From JAEZAF01 sp964395665 (GTDB lineage Bacteria > Chloroflexota > Anaerolineae > Aggregatilineales > Phototrophicaceae), in contig CAYNDH010000002.1 in NCBI GenBank assembly GCA_964395665.1, positions 1 to 64,000 of the forward strand: a stretch of DNA of 64,000 bases, given 5' to 3'. This document shows, one piece after another, positions 8,933 through 17,287 of the stretch (the first letter of the stretch is position 1; each line of letters starts with the position of its first letter). The notes beneath the pieces were generated by a model. The model was not told the origin of the DNA. It saw nothing but the letters and a program-made list of their open reading frames with translations, and did no database searches. A program made the translations under genes and the position numbers.

Positions 8933-10603
8933 ATGAAACGTTTTTTCAGCTTTTTAGCATTCCGCCTGCTGCCGCTTGTCCTGCTGGTGGCGCTGGCGTA
9001 TTTTGGTTATCAGATTATCCAGTCGGTCAGCCGCGTGATGTCCGAACAGGCGCTGTATGCCCAGCGTACAGGTGAATATGCACTGACGGCGACGGCACTG
9101 GCGCCCTCTGAAGTCTCTGATGTGAGTGGTGCGGGTGCGGAGATCGTGCTGGCAGGTTATCAGCGGCCAGAAGTGGGGCAGGCTTTTGTGACGAATACGC
9201 CGCGCCCTGAAGTCGAGGCTGAAGGCGCAAGCGTGACACCTGCCGCGCCTGACAGCTCTGACAGCGCAAGCGGTGAAGAGGTGACGAATGCTGAAGCAAC
9301 CGCCACTCTGCCAGCCTTAAGTGAGCCGGGGGCACTGCCGACGATCTTTTTTGCGCAAAGCGCTGCTGAAGGGCAGGCGTTTAACGGCACTGCCGTCCCG
9401 ACCAATGCCCCACCGATCGATCGTCAGGGAAATGACCTTGTGAACATCCTGCTGCTGGGGCAGGATAACGAAATCACGGGGGAATCGCTGGCGCGTACTG
9501 ATACCATGATCGTGGTGTCGATCAACCGGACCACTGGCACGGTGGCGATGCTTAGCCTGCCGCGCGACCTGTACGTCTATCTGCTTAATGGCCGCATGGA
9601 CCGTGTGAATACCATCTTTGCCTATGGCAGCAGCATGAACTGGGACGGCGGGACATTCTTCTATGTGCGTCAGGTGCTGCTTTATAATCTCGGTATTAAC
9701 GTCCACTATTATGCGCTGGTCGATCTGAGTGGATTTACCGAAGCGATTGACCTGCTCGGCACGGTAGAAGTGGGCGTAGACTGCCCGATCATTGATTATC
9801 AGCTTATCGGGGCAGAGGTGCCGAAATCGGCCACGAAGATCAACGAAGATGGCGAATATATCCTGCCGATTGGCTATTATGAACTGACGGGTAAGGAAGC
9901 GCTCTGGTATGCGCGTTCACGGCGCAACAGCGACGACTTCGACCGGGGGCGGCGCCAGCAGATGCTGCTGCGGGCGGCGTGGCGCCGTGCCCGTGAAAAT
10001 GGGCTGGTGACACAGCTTCCGACTTTGTGGCAGACTGCGACCGAGATTGTCGAAACCAACATCCCGTTCGATGTCGCGCTGAGTCTGCTGCCGTATGCCA
10101 TCAACCTGAACCCGAACACCATCGAGAATTATAAGCTGGTGCGGACCTATGAGACGATCCCGTGGACCACACCTGATGGGGATAATGTTCAGGTGCCGCA
10201 TCCCGAAAATGTCGCGGCATTGATGAGGGACTTCTACACGCCGCCGACACAGAATCAGCTTGCTGATAACGAGAAGCGGATTCGGGTGGTCAATGGGACG
10301 GTTAACGCGGAGTGGGATCGTGTCGCGGCGGAGCGCCTCACATGGGACAGCCTCAATGCGATTCCGAGTGGAGCGGCTGACCGTAACGACTATACCGAGA
10401 CGGTGGTAATTGATTACTCCGGCGAAAGCAAGGGCAGCCGACTGCCGATGATTGTCAAAACGCTGAAGATCAAACCGGAAAATGTGATCATCCAGCCGGA
10501 CCCGAATCGCACCGTCGAGTATGAGGTGATTATTGGCGCGGATTACGAAAGAAATTCCTGTACGTTCAACGTGCTGACACAGGAAGAGATGGCAGCACGT
10601 TAG
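8933..10603 (+). CDS. LytR-CpsA-Psr (LCP) family cell-envelope transferase
   Basis: A 556-residue protein with an N-terminal membrane helix at about residues 9-28 and a Ser/Ala/Glu-rich spacer to about 160. The LCP domain occupies about 165-335 and a LytR C-terminal domain about 440-550. LCP hallmarks are seen: NILLLGQD, ARTDTMIVVSIN, LSLPRDLYV and the Arg-rich ALWYARSRRNSDDFDRGRRQQ, whose arginines and acids bind the prenyl pyrophosphate in this family. Known members transfer glycopolymers from lipid carriers to the cell wall. It lies 108 bases past the LysM-like gene on the same strand. The acceptor polymer in this organism is not known. Confidence 0.9.
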   Translation: MKRFFSFLAFRLLPLVLLVALAYFGYQIIQSVSRVMSEQALYAQRTGEYALTATALAPSEVSDVSGAGAEIVLAGYQRPEVGQAFVTNTPRPEVEAEGASVTPAAPDSSDSASGEEVTNAEATATLPALSEPGALPTIFFAQSAAEGQAFNGTAVPTNAPPIDRQGNDLVNILLLGQDNEITGESLARTDTMIVVSINRTTGTVAMLSLPRDLYVYLLNGRMDRVNTIFAYGSSMNWDGGTFFYVRQVLLYNLGINVHYYALVDLSGFTEAIDLLGTVEVGVDCPIIDYQLIGAEVPKSATKINEDGEYILPIGYYELTGKEALWYARSRRNSDDFDRGRRQQMLLRAAWRRARENGLVTQLPTLWQTATEIVETNIPFDVALSLLPYAINLNPNTIENYKLVRTYETIPWTTPDGDNVQVPHPENVAALMRDFYTPPTQNQLADNEKRIRVVNGTVNAEWDRVAAERLTWDSLNAIPSGAADRNDYTETVVIDYSGESKGSRLPMIVKTLKIKPENVIIQPDPNRTVEYEVIIGADYERNSCTFNVLTQEEMAAR

Positions 10604-10615
10604 CGCGGGTTCGTA

Positions 10616-10648
10616 GGGCGGTATGGCATCTGAAAATGCCTGCCGCCC
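10616..10648. terminator. Possible convergent terminator hairpin
   Basis: An imperfect stem, GGGCGG..GGCAT/ATGCC..CCGCCC, lies between the convergent LCP gene (ending 10603) and the FtsK-like gene (ending 10659). No strong T-run follows, so this is a weak call. Confidence 0.35.
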
Positions 10649-10658
10649 GCTGGCAATT

Positions 10659-12131
10659 TCATGAAGTGCGCTCTGTGCGCTCCGCCAGCCGGATGAAACG
10701 CAGCATCGGCGCACTGCCATTTTCGAGAACACCACTGGCCTGAAGCTGTAAGATGATCTGCTGTGCCTCTGGCTCACCAATCCCGTAGATGTCACGCAGT
10801 GCTGCGACGCTTAGCCAGCCGAGATAGGCTGCCAGAACGCCCGCCCGCTGGCCGATCGCAGAGTCCGGCCCCAGTGTGACCGTCCGCACTTCGCCGGTTT
10901 CGCGTGTCTCGCGCACTAGTGTGGACAGGGTTTCTGATCCCCGGTGCGCCTGCGCACTCTGCCAGTAGGTAACAGCGGCTCGAAGTTCGGTCAGAGAGAC
11001 GGCGGACAGCTCGAATGGGATCACCTCGCCATGATGTCCATCCACAAAGAAGGCGTCCGTGAACCGCTGAAGCGAATTGTGCCAGTTTCGGACCAGATTG
11101 ACGAAGTCAGTCGGCGCGGCGGACCGCATATAAACCTGACTGGTGAACAGGTCCTTGAGCGATGCAGGCAGATCACTGCGTTTATCCACAGCGACCAGCA
11201 GATGAATACCGACCTGCGGCCCGTTCAGCAGCAGATCGCGCAGCAGTGGAGTGGTTTGTCCGGCGACGGATGCAAAATTCGGGTCGGTCAGGGCATCCAG
11301 GGCGATGACGATCCGCGCCAGACGGGGGTGCCCCAGATCACTGCGCTGTGAGTTGTAAGCCTCAAAATTCGGTGGCCGTCCCGTGGCCTGATCGTAACGG
11401 CTGTTCATCTCGGTCGTGATGGCTTGCAGCGTCTGCTCGAATAGATCCGGCTTGCGGCCAATACGCTGCATCATGTGGGGCAGTTCGTTGAGGGCGGAAT
11501 AGTATTCTCCGGCGCTGCCCGCCGTTATCAGCAGTAGTTCTGACGGCGTGTTGTACAGGCTGAGTGTCAGCAGCAGACTGCTCATCAGATGCTGACGGGC
11601 GCTGCCTTCGCCCACAATGAGCAGATGAGGTGTCGTGTTGAGATTCCGCACGATGACCTGTTCTTCCAGTGTGGTCCCCAGTGCGAAGGAATGGGACGCC
11701 AGTGCATCACGGAATGCACTGCGGAACAGGACGCGGCGCAGGCTTAAAGGCCGGTGACGGTCGGTGCGGATCAGCAGGCCGACGGCATCAGCCGCTTCCT
11801 GCATCTGTGGCAGAAATCCGATTTTCCAGTCCTTACGCTTCTCCGCAATCTGGCCGGCGCTGCGTCGCAGTTCCAGCGGTGTGATGCGGCGTGTGCCGAG
11901 CCATCCGACGACATCCGGCTGTATCACAAACAGGGTATAAGAGGGGGTGGGGCGGATATTGATGACTTTGGCTGGTGTTTGCAGGGCGCTGAATTCATCC
12001 TGAAGCTGGCCGATCATCTCGCGCAGGGCGGTTTCGTTGTTGGGGGGCGGTGCGCTCTGATCGAGAATGTCCGCAATAGACGGCGTCAGCCATTTACTGG
12101 TGGCGTCAATGCGGCTGGAAGGTTGAGGCAT
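10659..12131 (-). CDS. FtsK/SpoIIIE-like protein with degenerate Walker motifs
   Basis: A 490-residue protein. Residues 145-200 align by eye with the FtsK segment 'PHLLIAG-TGSGKS', but here read PHLLIVGEGSARQHLMSSLL, so the Walker A Gly-Lys-Ser is gone (about residues 174-181). The Walker B region reads RIVIALDALTD, with Asp279 kept and the catalytic Glu replaced by Ala. The last 65 residues look like a winged helix, as in the FtsK gamma domain. No membrane helix is seen. An AAGGAG lies 8 bases before the ATG. The fold is inferred as a RecA-type domain that probably cannot hydrolyse ATP. It could be a DNA-binding or regulatory relative of FtsK; the function is unknown. Confidence 0.65.
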   Translation of the reverse strand: MPQPSSRIDATSKWLTPSIADILDQSAPPPNNETALREMIGQLQDEFSALQTPAKVINIRPTPSYTLFVIQPDVVGWLGTRRITPLELRRSAGQIAEKRKDWKIGFLPQMQEAADAVGLLIRTDRHRPLSLRRVLFRSAFRDALASHSFALGTTLEEQVIVRNLNTTPHLLIVGEGSARQHLMSSLLLTLSLYNTPSELLLITAGSAGEYYSALNELPHMMQRIGRKPDLFEQTLQAITTEMNSRYDQATGRPPNFEAYNSQRSDLGHPRLARIVIALDALTDPNFASVAGQTTPLLRDLLLNGPQVGIHLLVAVDKRSDLPASLKDLFTSQVYMRSAAPTDFVNLVRNWHNSLQRFTDAFFVDGHHGEVIPFELSAVSLTELRAAVTYWQSAQAHRGSETLSTLVRETRETGEVRTVTLGPDSAIGQRAGVLAAYLGWLSVAALRDIYGIGEPEAQQIILQLQASGVLENGSAPMLRFIRLAERTERTS

Positions 12132-12299
12132 AACACACCGCTCCTTATACGTGCGTCACTGTGACGGGTGAATATGCCCTTAATTGTAGAGGGAAACCGG
12201 AGAGAAACAAACAATTTCGGTGGGATGTGTGATGAAAACCGAAATTCGGGTGCTTTTTGACCTCTGAAGAGAGCCGATTGTGGTGATCTTCAAACAAAA

Positions 12300-12321
12300 A
12301 GCCAGTGAATAGTCACTGGCT
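12300..12321 (-). terminator. Hairpin terminator of the 70-residue basic protein gene
   Basis: A 9-bp perfect stem (AGCCAGTGA/TCACTGGCT) with a 4-nt loop is followed on the minus strand by TTTTTG. It lies 25 bases beyond the stop at 12346. Confidence 0.85.
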
Positions 12322-12345
12322 TAACAGATGTGTGTGATGCGTGGG

Positions 12346-12558
12346 TTATTTTCGGTCTTTTGGGCGAAACTGCGACAGAAGCGGGTGATCTGTGCCCGGT
12401 TTTATGATCACGTCGAGCAGGTTCTGACGCAACTGCTCGCCAAACTGGGCGCTGAGCCTGCGGCGTGCGCTGGGATTAGTTGCCAACTCGAATAGAGACG
12501 GGCGATCCGTGGTGTTTCTGTTTCGATTTCTGTTCTGTTTGCTGCGTGATTTTGCCAT
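12346..12558 (-). CDS. Small, strongly basic protein, function unknown
   Basis: A 70-residue protein with a basic, Asn/Arg-rich N-terminus (MAKSRSKQNRNRNRN) and a helical middle (SARRRLSAQFGEQLRQNLLDVI). An AGAGG lies about 7 bases before the ATG, and a textbook terminator follows the stop, which argues for a real transcript. No named family is recognised. The charge would allow nucleic-acid or ribosome binding, but that is only a guess. It is transcribed separately from the FtsK-like gene downstream. Confidence 0.6.
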   Translation of the reverse strand: MAKSRSKQNRNRNRNTTDRPSLFELATNPSARRRLSAQFGEQLRQNLLDVIIKPGTDHPLLSQFRPKDRK

Positions 12559-12874
12559 CGTTATCCTCTTCCGTGATGGTCATCTCGTTACCCTAAGCTT
12601 AGAACAAAATTTCTAATTTGTGAAGTCCCCAATGATCAAATTGCTCTGTTTGCAGGGTAAGTGATCGGCGTAACAGCTTGTCAAGTCTAAATCGTGGACA
12701 ACTGGCCTATTTTTTGACTATCCACCTGACCGGGTCTGATGTCATACGAAAAGCCACGCAAAATCAATGCCTGTGACCGATTGTTTACGCCGCAGGCTCC
12801 ACCGACAATAAATATCAGAGTACGGGTGATTGGCAGCACATAAAGAGGTATGACATTTGCTGAGAGGTGAATGG
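12559..12874. other. Non-coding stretch between two small genes
   Basis: About 316 bases separate the divergent small genes at 12346-12558 and 12875-13033. It is more AT-rich than its surroundings and presumably holds both promoters. I find no convincing -10/-35 pair, no RNA gene and no repeat. An 87-residue antisense frame here overlaps the 52-residue gene and has no coding character. Confidence 0.4.
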
Positions 12875-13033
12875 ATGACCGTAAGGGATTATTCGGAACA
12901 GATGCACAGGAAGAATAAGTACAAATCTTTGACGGAAGAGCGGAAAGCATATTTAAAACGCCTTTATGATCCCGAATTCCGGCGTTTGATTGAACAGATC
13001 AGGCAGGAAAAAAGGGTATCACGCCCCGTATAA
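12875..13033 (+). CDS. 52-residue charged protein with its own terminator
   Basis: An ATG preceded by AGAGGTG at about 5-6 bases opens a 52-codon frame. The protein is highly charged and predicted helical, with stretches such as KYKSLTEERKAYLKRLYDPE and FRRLIEQIRQEKRVS. An 11-bp GC-rich hairpin with a T-rich tail follows the stop after 8 bases. The spacing, ribosome-binding site and terminator form a complete small transcription unit. I do not recognise the protein; it has no cysteines, membrane helix or signal peptide. A small DNA- or RNA-binding or regulatory protein is possible but unproven. Confidence 0.6.
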   Translation: MTVRDYSEQMHRKNKYKSLTEERKAYLKRLYDPEFRRLIEQIRQEKRVSRPV

Positions 13034-13041
13034 AGAATGAG

Positions 13042-13076
13042 CAGAGCGCGGCCACAACAGCCGCGCTCTGTTGTTT
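13042..13076 (+). terminator. Rho-independent terminator of the 52-residue gene
   Basis: An 11-bp perfect stem, CAGAGCGCGGC/GCCGCGCTCTG, with a 7-nt loop followed by TTGTTTTC. It lies immediately downstream of the stop at 13033. Confidence 0.88.
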
Positions 13077-13091
13077 TCAATGCAGAGTTCG

Positions 13092-13497
13092 TTAAGGTCT
13101 ATCCGGATCAATCGGCGTGATGTCCATTACCCATACCTTACCTGAATAGAAGACAGCCAAACCTCTAGTGCGCTCCGCTTCATTTTCGAAACCCAGATCT
13201 GGTAATCTTCACCGGTGAAAAGGCTGCTATTCATCATCCGAATACGTTCGATCCGCGCCCAGAGGATCTCTTCGCGCTGGAAGTTACCGATGATCAGCGT
13301 GGCACCGACTGCGAATGATGCGCTCGACCTATATAACCTGTAAATGCATCAACTTCGCGGCCATGTTCAAAATGGGTTGCCTGAAGGCGTTCACCGTTGA
13401 GCATATACGTGTCACGACGCTGGAGAGCGGTATGCACGGCTTTCTTGTTTTCCGGGAATACGTCGTGATCCATGATGATTTCAGTAAAGGTCGTCAT
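13092..13497 (-). pseudogene. Frameshifted gene remnant of unknown function
   Basis: Three consecutive minus-strand frames together read like one protein. The first starts at ATG 13497 and runs through ...EVDAFTGYIGR. The second continues ASFAVGATLIIGNFQREEIL to ...FTGEDYQ. The third continues DLGFENEAERTRGLAVFYSG and KVWVMDITPIDPDRP to a TAA at 13092-13094. Two small indels would explain this: a 2-base GC duplication near 13320 and a lost base near 13200. Only the first 67 codons are an open frame from the ATG. It may be a decaying gene, or two sequencing errors in a real one of about 130 residues. The family is not recognised. Confidence 0.55.
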
Positions 13498-13528
13498 TAT
13501 TCCCTCTCCGGTTTGACTGCAACTAAAA

Positions 13529-13570
13529 GCAAAAGGGGACAGTGAATTAAGCTCTCACTGTCCCCTTTGC
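13529..13570 (-). terminator. Terminator of tRNA-Pro
   Basis: A near-perfect 16-17-bp inverted repeat (GCAAAAGGGGACAGTGA pairing with TCACTGTCCCCTTTGC), followed on the minus strand by TTTTAG. It begins 7 bases past the tRNA 3' end. Confidence 0.85.
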
Positions 13571-13576
13571 GTTTAC

Positions 13577-13653
13577 TGGTCGGGGTGCCGGGATTCGAAC
13601 CCGGGGCCTCTTGCACCCCATGCAAGCGCGCTACCGGGCTGCGCCACACCCCG
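13577..13653 (-). tRNA. tRNA-Pro (anticodon GGG)
   Basis: A complete 77-nt cloverleaf on the minus strand. The acceptor stem is CGGGGTG/CACCCCG, and the D arm contains GCGCAGCCCGGTAGCGC. The anticodon arm is CTTGC-ATGGGGT-GCAAG, giving anticodon GGG. The T arm contains GGTTCGAATCC, the discriminator base is A and the CCA end is encoded. The sequence is close in style to bacterial proline tRNAs. Confidence 0.96.
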
Positions 13654-13789
13654 ATTACATTCAGTATAGTCGATGCAGAGGGTGTTGGCAAGACTGGCCT
13701 TGCCTGAAATCTGCGACTTTCCCGGCGATTCTACGTAATGTATCAAAAGGGCTGATTTATCCCAACTATTTTCCAGTAATATCGCAGAT

Positions 13790-14254
13790 TGACCGAGACT
13801 GCCGACTGCGGTTTACGCTCGAAAGCGTCCTAACCGGCTTGCAAAGTTTCTGAATGGACTTTATGCAACCGTTGGATCATGGGGAATTCTTCCAAATTAT
13901 CTTGAGCGTCTGGAAGTGATAGGCCGTAAATCTGGCAAGGTTATTTCGTTACCGGTGGTGATTGCCATTGTTGGCGGCGAGCGTTATCTGGTCTCGATGC
14001 TTGGCGATAACGTCCAGTGGGTGCAGAATATCCGTGCGAATGCGGGGCGTGCTGTACCGCAAGGCCGTCAGCGTGAGGAAATCCGCCTTGAAGAGATCCC
14101 GATCGAAAAGCGCGCGCCGATTATAAAAGCCTATGTTCAGCGCGCACCCGGAGCGCGACCGCATATCCCTGTAAGTCAGGATGCACCAGTGAAAGAATTT
14201 GAAGCGCTTGCCAGCAGTTACCCTGTGTTTCGCATCGTTTCAGCTACTGGTTGA
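13790..14254 (+). CDS. Deazaflavin (F420)-dependent nitroreductase-type protein
   Basis: The reading frame encodes a DDN/DUF385-type protein: LEVIGRKSGK, ERYLVSMLGDNVQWVQNIRA, and a C-terminal PVFRIV. Family members bind F420H2 and reduce quinones or nitro compounds. The part with a conventional start (GTG 13916) gives only 112 residues. The same frame upstream still reads family-like sequence (PNRLAKFLNGLYATVGSWGI), so I place the start at TTG 13790, for 154 residues, the usual family length. No strong ribosome-binding site precedes either start, so the 5' end is uncertain, and an older truncation is possible. It stands alone between the tRNA and a strong terminator. Confidence 0.7.
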
Positions 14255-14285
14255 AAATCTGTGAAGATCAGGCAGGGCTGTAAGC

Positions 14286-14329
14286 AAAAAGAGCGACCTG
14301 TCAGCACAGTGCTGCGGGTCGCTCTTTTT
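14286..14329. terminator. Bidirectional terminator
   Basis: A 13-bp stem (AAAAAGAGCGACC/GGTCGCTCTTTTT) with an 18-nt loop lies between the convergent deazaflavin-type gene (ending 14254) and the DUF59 gene (ending 14350). A and T tracts flank both sides. Confidence 0.88.
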
Positions 14330-14349
14330 ATGAAGAAGCACGGATAAAC

Positions 14350-14670
14350 CTAGAACAGGCCCCAGTCATCGGCTGCGCCGTCTTCCATCATCGACGGGTC
14401 CCACATCTCCAGCCCCATTTCAATGGTTGCTGGCACCTGAGCATATTCCTGTGCCGTGCGGCGTGTCTGTTCGAGAAGCTGCGGCGCATAAGGGCAGAAG
14501 GGCGTGGTCATGATCATTGTGACATGTGCCCGCTCGTCGCTGAGTTCAACATCCCGAACCAGCCCCAGCTCGACAACGTTCATACCGATTTCGGGGTCGA
14601 TGACCACGCGCAGCGCTTCGAGCAGACCTTCCTCACTTTTATTGACCGTGTTGGGTGTTTGATTCGTCAT
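14350..14670 (-). CDS. DUF59/MIP18-family Fe-S assembly protein (SufT/PaaD-like)
   Basis: A 106-residue protein with the DUF59 core LRVVIDPEIGMNVVELGLVRDV at about residues 20-41, then a region with the conserved Cys (TTPFCPYAPQL). The family takes part in Fe-S cluster delivery or maturation. Its position, divergent from sufCBD with about 230 bases between, fits such a role. The C-terminus is acidic and contains DPSMMEDGAADDWGLF. It is a single-gene unit ended by the bidirectional terminator at 14286. Confidence 0.85.
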   Translation of the reverse strand: MTNQTPNTVNKSEEGLLEALRVVIDPEIGMNVVELGLVRDVELSDERAHVTMIMTTPFCPYAPQLLEQTRRTAQEYAQVPATIEMGLEMWDPSMMEDGAADDWGLF

Positions 14671-14797
14671 TATGCAATCACTTTCACTTTATTGGAGTGC
14701 AGTTATGATAACACACCTGTGTCGGCGAATTCGATCTTGGAATGTATATTAGTCATTAGAGAGACGTAAGATCACGTTTCTTACCTCATCCGTTATA

Positions 14798-14827
14798 TTG
14801 ACAATCCCCGAACCCAGCCATTATACT
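14798..14827 (+). promoter_or_regulatory. Sigma-70-type promoter of the suf operon
   Basis: A perfect -35 TTGACA (14798-14803) and a good -10 TATACT (14822-14827) are separated by 18 bases. They lie about 70 bases before the sufC start. No obvious dyad operator overlaps the promoter. Confidence 0.7.
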
Positions 14828-14898
14828 AGGCTTGTTTTCTACATAGGGTGTGATTCAAATTTAACATGTGTAAAACTATGAGGAGGCTATAGCACGGC

Positions 14899-15684
14899 AT
14901 GAGTGCTGTACTCGAAGTTCGCAATCTGCATGCTCGCGTTGCAGAAGACGCTGAAAAGCAAATCCTGCGTGGTGTGAATCTGACGCTCCGACAGGGCGAA
15001 ATCCATGCACTGATGGGGCCGAATGGTTCTGGTAAAAGCACATTGGCGAATGTGCTGGTGGGCAATCCTGCTTATGAAGTTACCGACGGTGATATCCTGC
15101 TGAACGGTGAAAGCATTCTGGAATTGGAACCGGATGAACGCAGCCGCGCCGGGATGTTCCTCGCATTCCAGTATCCGGTGGCAATTTCCGGTGTGACGCT
15201 GGCGAATTTCCTGCGTCAGGCGATCAATGCGCGTATGAAGGCGGTTGATCCCGAGTCGAAGGGTATTTCGATCCCCGATTTCCGTCGTCTGCTGCGCAGT
15301 AAGATGGATGAGCTGAAGATCGATCACAGCTTCGCCGGTCGCTATCTGAATGAAGGCTTCAGCGGTGGCGAGAAGAAGCGCGCTGAAATCCTGCAGATGG
15401 CGACGCTTGAACCGACCATTGCCATTCTGGATGAAACCGACTCTGGTCTGGATATTGACGCGCTGCGGATCGTGGCGGAAGGTGTCAACAGCCTGATGGG
15501 GCCGGAGATGGGTGTGCTGGTGATTACCCACTATCAGCGTCTGCTGAATTACATCCGGCCACAGTACGTGCATGTGATGCATGAAGGCCAGATTGTCGAG
15601 AGCGGCGGCCCGGAACTCGCGCTGAAGCTGGAAGAAAGTGGTTACGATTGGATTCGCACTCGTCATGGCGCGGTTGTCGAGTAA
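14899..15684 (+). CDS. sufC: SufC Fe-S assembly ATPase
   Basis: A 261-residue ABC ATPase of the SUF scaffold complex. Walker A GPNGSGKS is at residues 40-47, the ABC signature FSGGEKKRAEI starts near 154, and Walker B plus Glu is ILDETDSGLD at 176-185. The D-loop SGLDIDAL and a switch His (VITHYQRLL) are present. SufC drives SufB-SufD rearrangement during cluster assembly in the cytoplasm. AGGAGG lies about 12 bases before the ATG. sufB follows after 86 bases and sufD after that, in the order C-B-D. Length and motifs are typical. Confidence 0.97.
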   Translation: MSAVLEVRNLHARVAEDAEKQILRGVNLTLRQGEIHALMGPNGSGKSTLANVLVGNPAYEVTDGDILLNGESILELEPDERSRAGMFLAFQYPVAISGVTLANFLRQAINARMKAVDPESKGISIPDFRRLLRSKMDELKIDHSFAGRYLNEGFSGGEKKRAEILQMATLEPTIAILDETDSGLDIDALRIVAEGVNSLMGPEMGVLVITHYQRLLNYIRPQYVHVMHEGQIVESGGPELALKLEESGYDWIRTRHGAVVE

Positions 15685-15770
15685 GACTGCGTGCTGCCTG
15701 CGATGGACCATCCGCCTTTGTGATGGTTCATCCCACTGTTTCAATTCTGAGTTAAAGAAGGGTACTGCTA

Positions 15771-17228
15771 ATGTCTGACCTGGACCTCATTTCGAGTGAA
15801 AAGCAGCTCACACAGGATGAAGAACAACTGCGCGATGTGCGTGGTTCCTACGACGAAACTTACGGCTTTCACGACGACGATGTGACCTATTCCTTCAAGG
15901 GTCAGAAGGGCCTGAACGCTGACGTCGTCCGGCAGATCAGCCAGATGAAAAACGAGCCGGAATGGATGACGGAAATCCGCCTCAAGGCTTACGAGATCTT
16001 CATGAGCAAGCCGACCCCGACATGGGGTAGTGATATGCTGCATGATATCGACTACGACGATATTTACTATTATGTGCGTGCTACTGACGAACGTGGCCGT
16101 GACTGGGATGATGTCCCGGCGGAGATCAAGCGCACGTTTGATCGCCTTGGCATCCCGGAAGCAGAGCAGAAGTTCCTTCAGGGTGTCAGCGCACAGTACG
16201 ACTCGGAGTCGGTTTACCACAATATCCGCAAGGATCTGGAAGACAAGGGCGTTATCTTCCTTGATATGGATACGGCTCTGGCCCAGCATCCGGACATTGT
16301 GCGTGAATACTTCGGCACGGTGATTCCGTCTGCTGATAATAAGTATGCCGCGCTGAATACCGCTACATGGTCGGGTGGATCATTCATTTATGTGCCGCCG
16401 GGTGTCCATGTTGAGATGCCACTCCAGGCTTACTTCCGCATTAATACCAAGAATATGGGACAGTTCGAGCGTACCCTGATCATTGTTGATGAGGGGGCGT
16501 ATGTCCACTATGTTGAAGGCTGTACCGCGCCGACTTACAGCTCGGACTCGCTGCACTGTGCGGTAGTCGAGATCCTCGTCAAGAAGGGTGGACGCTGCCG
16601 TTACACCACGATCCAGAACTGGTCCAACAATGTTTACAATCTGGTGACCAAGCGCGCCGTCGCGCATGAAAATGCGACGATGGAATGGGTGGACGGTAAT
16701 CTCGGCAGTAAGCTGACGATGAAGTATCCGGCAGTCATTCTGGCGGGTGACGGCGCTCATGGTGAAGTGCTGTCGATCGCATTTGCCGGTCGCGGCCAGC
16801 ACCAGGATGCCGGTGCGAAGATCACGCATCTGGCCCCCAATACCACCAGCCAGATCATCAGCAAGTCAATCAGCAAGGACGGCGGTCGCGCCAGTTATCG
16901 TGGTCTGCTGAAGATCGTCGATGGCGCTGAAAATGTCCGCAGTAATGTGGTTTGCGACGCGCTGCTGCTGGATGATGAGAGCCGTTCTGATACCTATCCG
17001 TCGATTGAAGTCGATGCGAAGAAGGTAACGATGGGGCATGAGGCATCTGTCAGCCGTATCGGTGAGGATCAGCTTTTCTATCTGATGTCTCGCGGTATGA
17101 ATGAGGATGAGGCCAATGCGATGATCGTTAACGGCTTCCTTGAGCCGCTGGTGAAGGAACTGCCGATGGAATATGCCATCGAACTCAACCGACTGATCCA
17201 GATTCAGCTTGAAGGCTCCATCGGTTAA
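15771..17228 (+). CDS. sufB: SufB Fe-S cluster scaffold subunit
   Basis: A 485-residue protein with the SufB/SufD beta-helix fold and full-length SufB character. Conserved stretches include VPPGVHVEMPLQAYFRIN, the Cys-containing segment VEGCTAPTYSSDSLHCAVVE, MEWVDGNLGSKLTMKYPA and the C-terminal MSRGMNEDEANAMIVNGF. SufB holds the nascent cluster in the SufBC2D complex. The gene lies between sufC and sufD. A 9-bp hairpin in the 139-base spacer before sufD may adjust transcript level or stability. Confidence 0.97.
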   Translation: MSDLDLISSEKQLTQDEEQLRDVRGSYDETYGFHDDDVTYSFKGQKGLNADVVRQISQMKNEPEWMTEIRLKAYEIFMSKPTPTWGSDMLHDIDYDDIYYYVRATDERGRDWDDVPAEIKRTFDRLGIPEAEQKFLQGVSAQYDSESVYHNIRKDLEDKGVIFLDMDTALAQHPDIVREYFGTVIPSADNKYAALNTATWSGGSFIYVPPGVHVEMPLQAYFRINTKNMGQFERTLIIVDEGAYVHYVEGCTAPTYSSDSLHCAVVEILVKKGGRCRYTTIQNWSNNVYNLVTKRAVAHENATMEWVDGNLGSKLTMKYPAVILAGDGAHGEVLSIAFAGRGQHQDAGAKITHLAPNTTSQIISKSISKDGGRASYRGLLKIVDGAENVRSNVVCDALLLDDESRSDTYPSIEVDAKKVTMGHEASVSRIGEDQLFYLMSRGMNEDEANAMIVNGFLEPLVKELPMEYAIELNRLIQIQLEGSIG

Positions 17229-17287
17229 ACATGCCCGGTACGGGTGATGTGATTGGAGTGATCGGACTGATCACGACGAAATTTCAG

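Noticed and set aside
12687..12950. An 87-residue minus-strand frame
   Set aside because: It overlaps the 52-residue gene on the other strand, which has a better ribosome-binding site and a terminator.
13611..13853. An 80-residue frame crossing tRNA-Pro
   Set aside because: It reads through the tRNA and is in another frame from the deazaflavin protein.
14887..15744. A long antisense frame over sufC
   Set aside because: It is a shadow; sufC has all ABC motifs in the forward frame.
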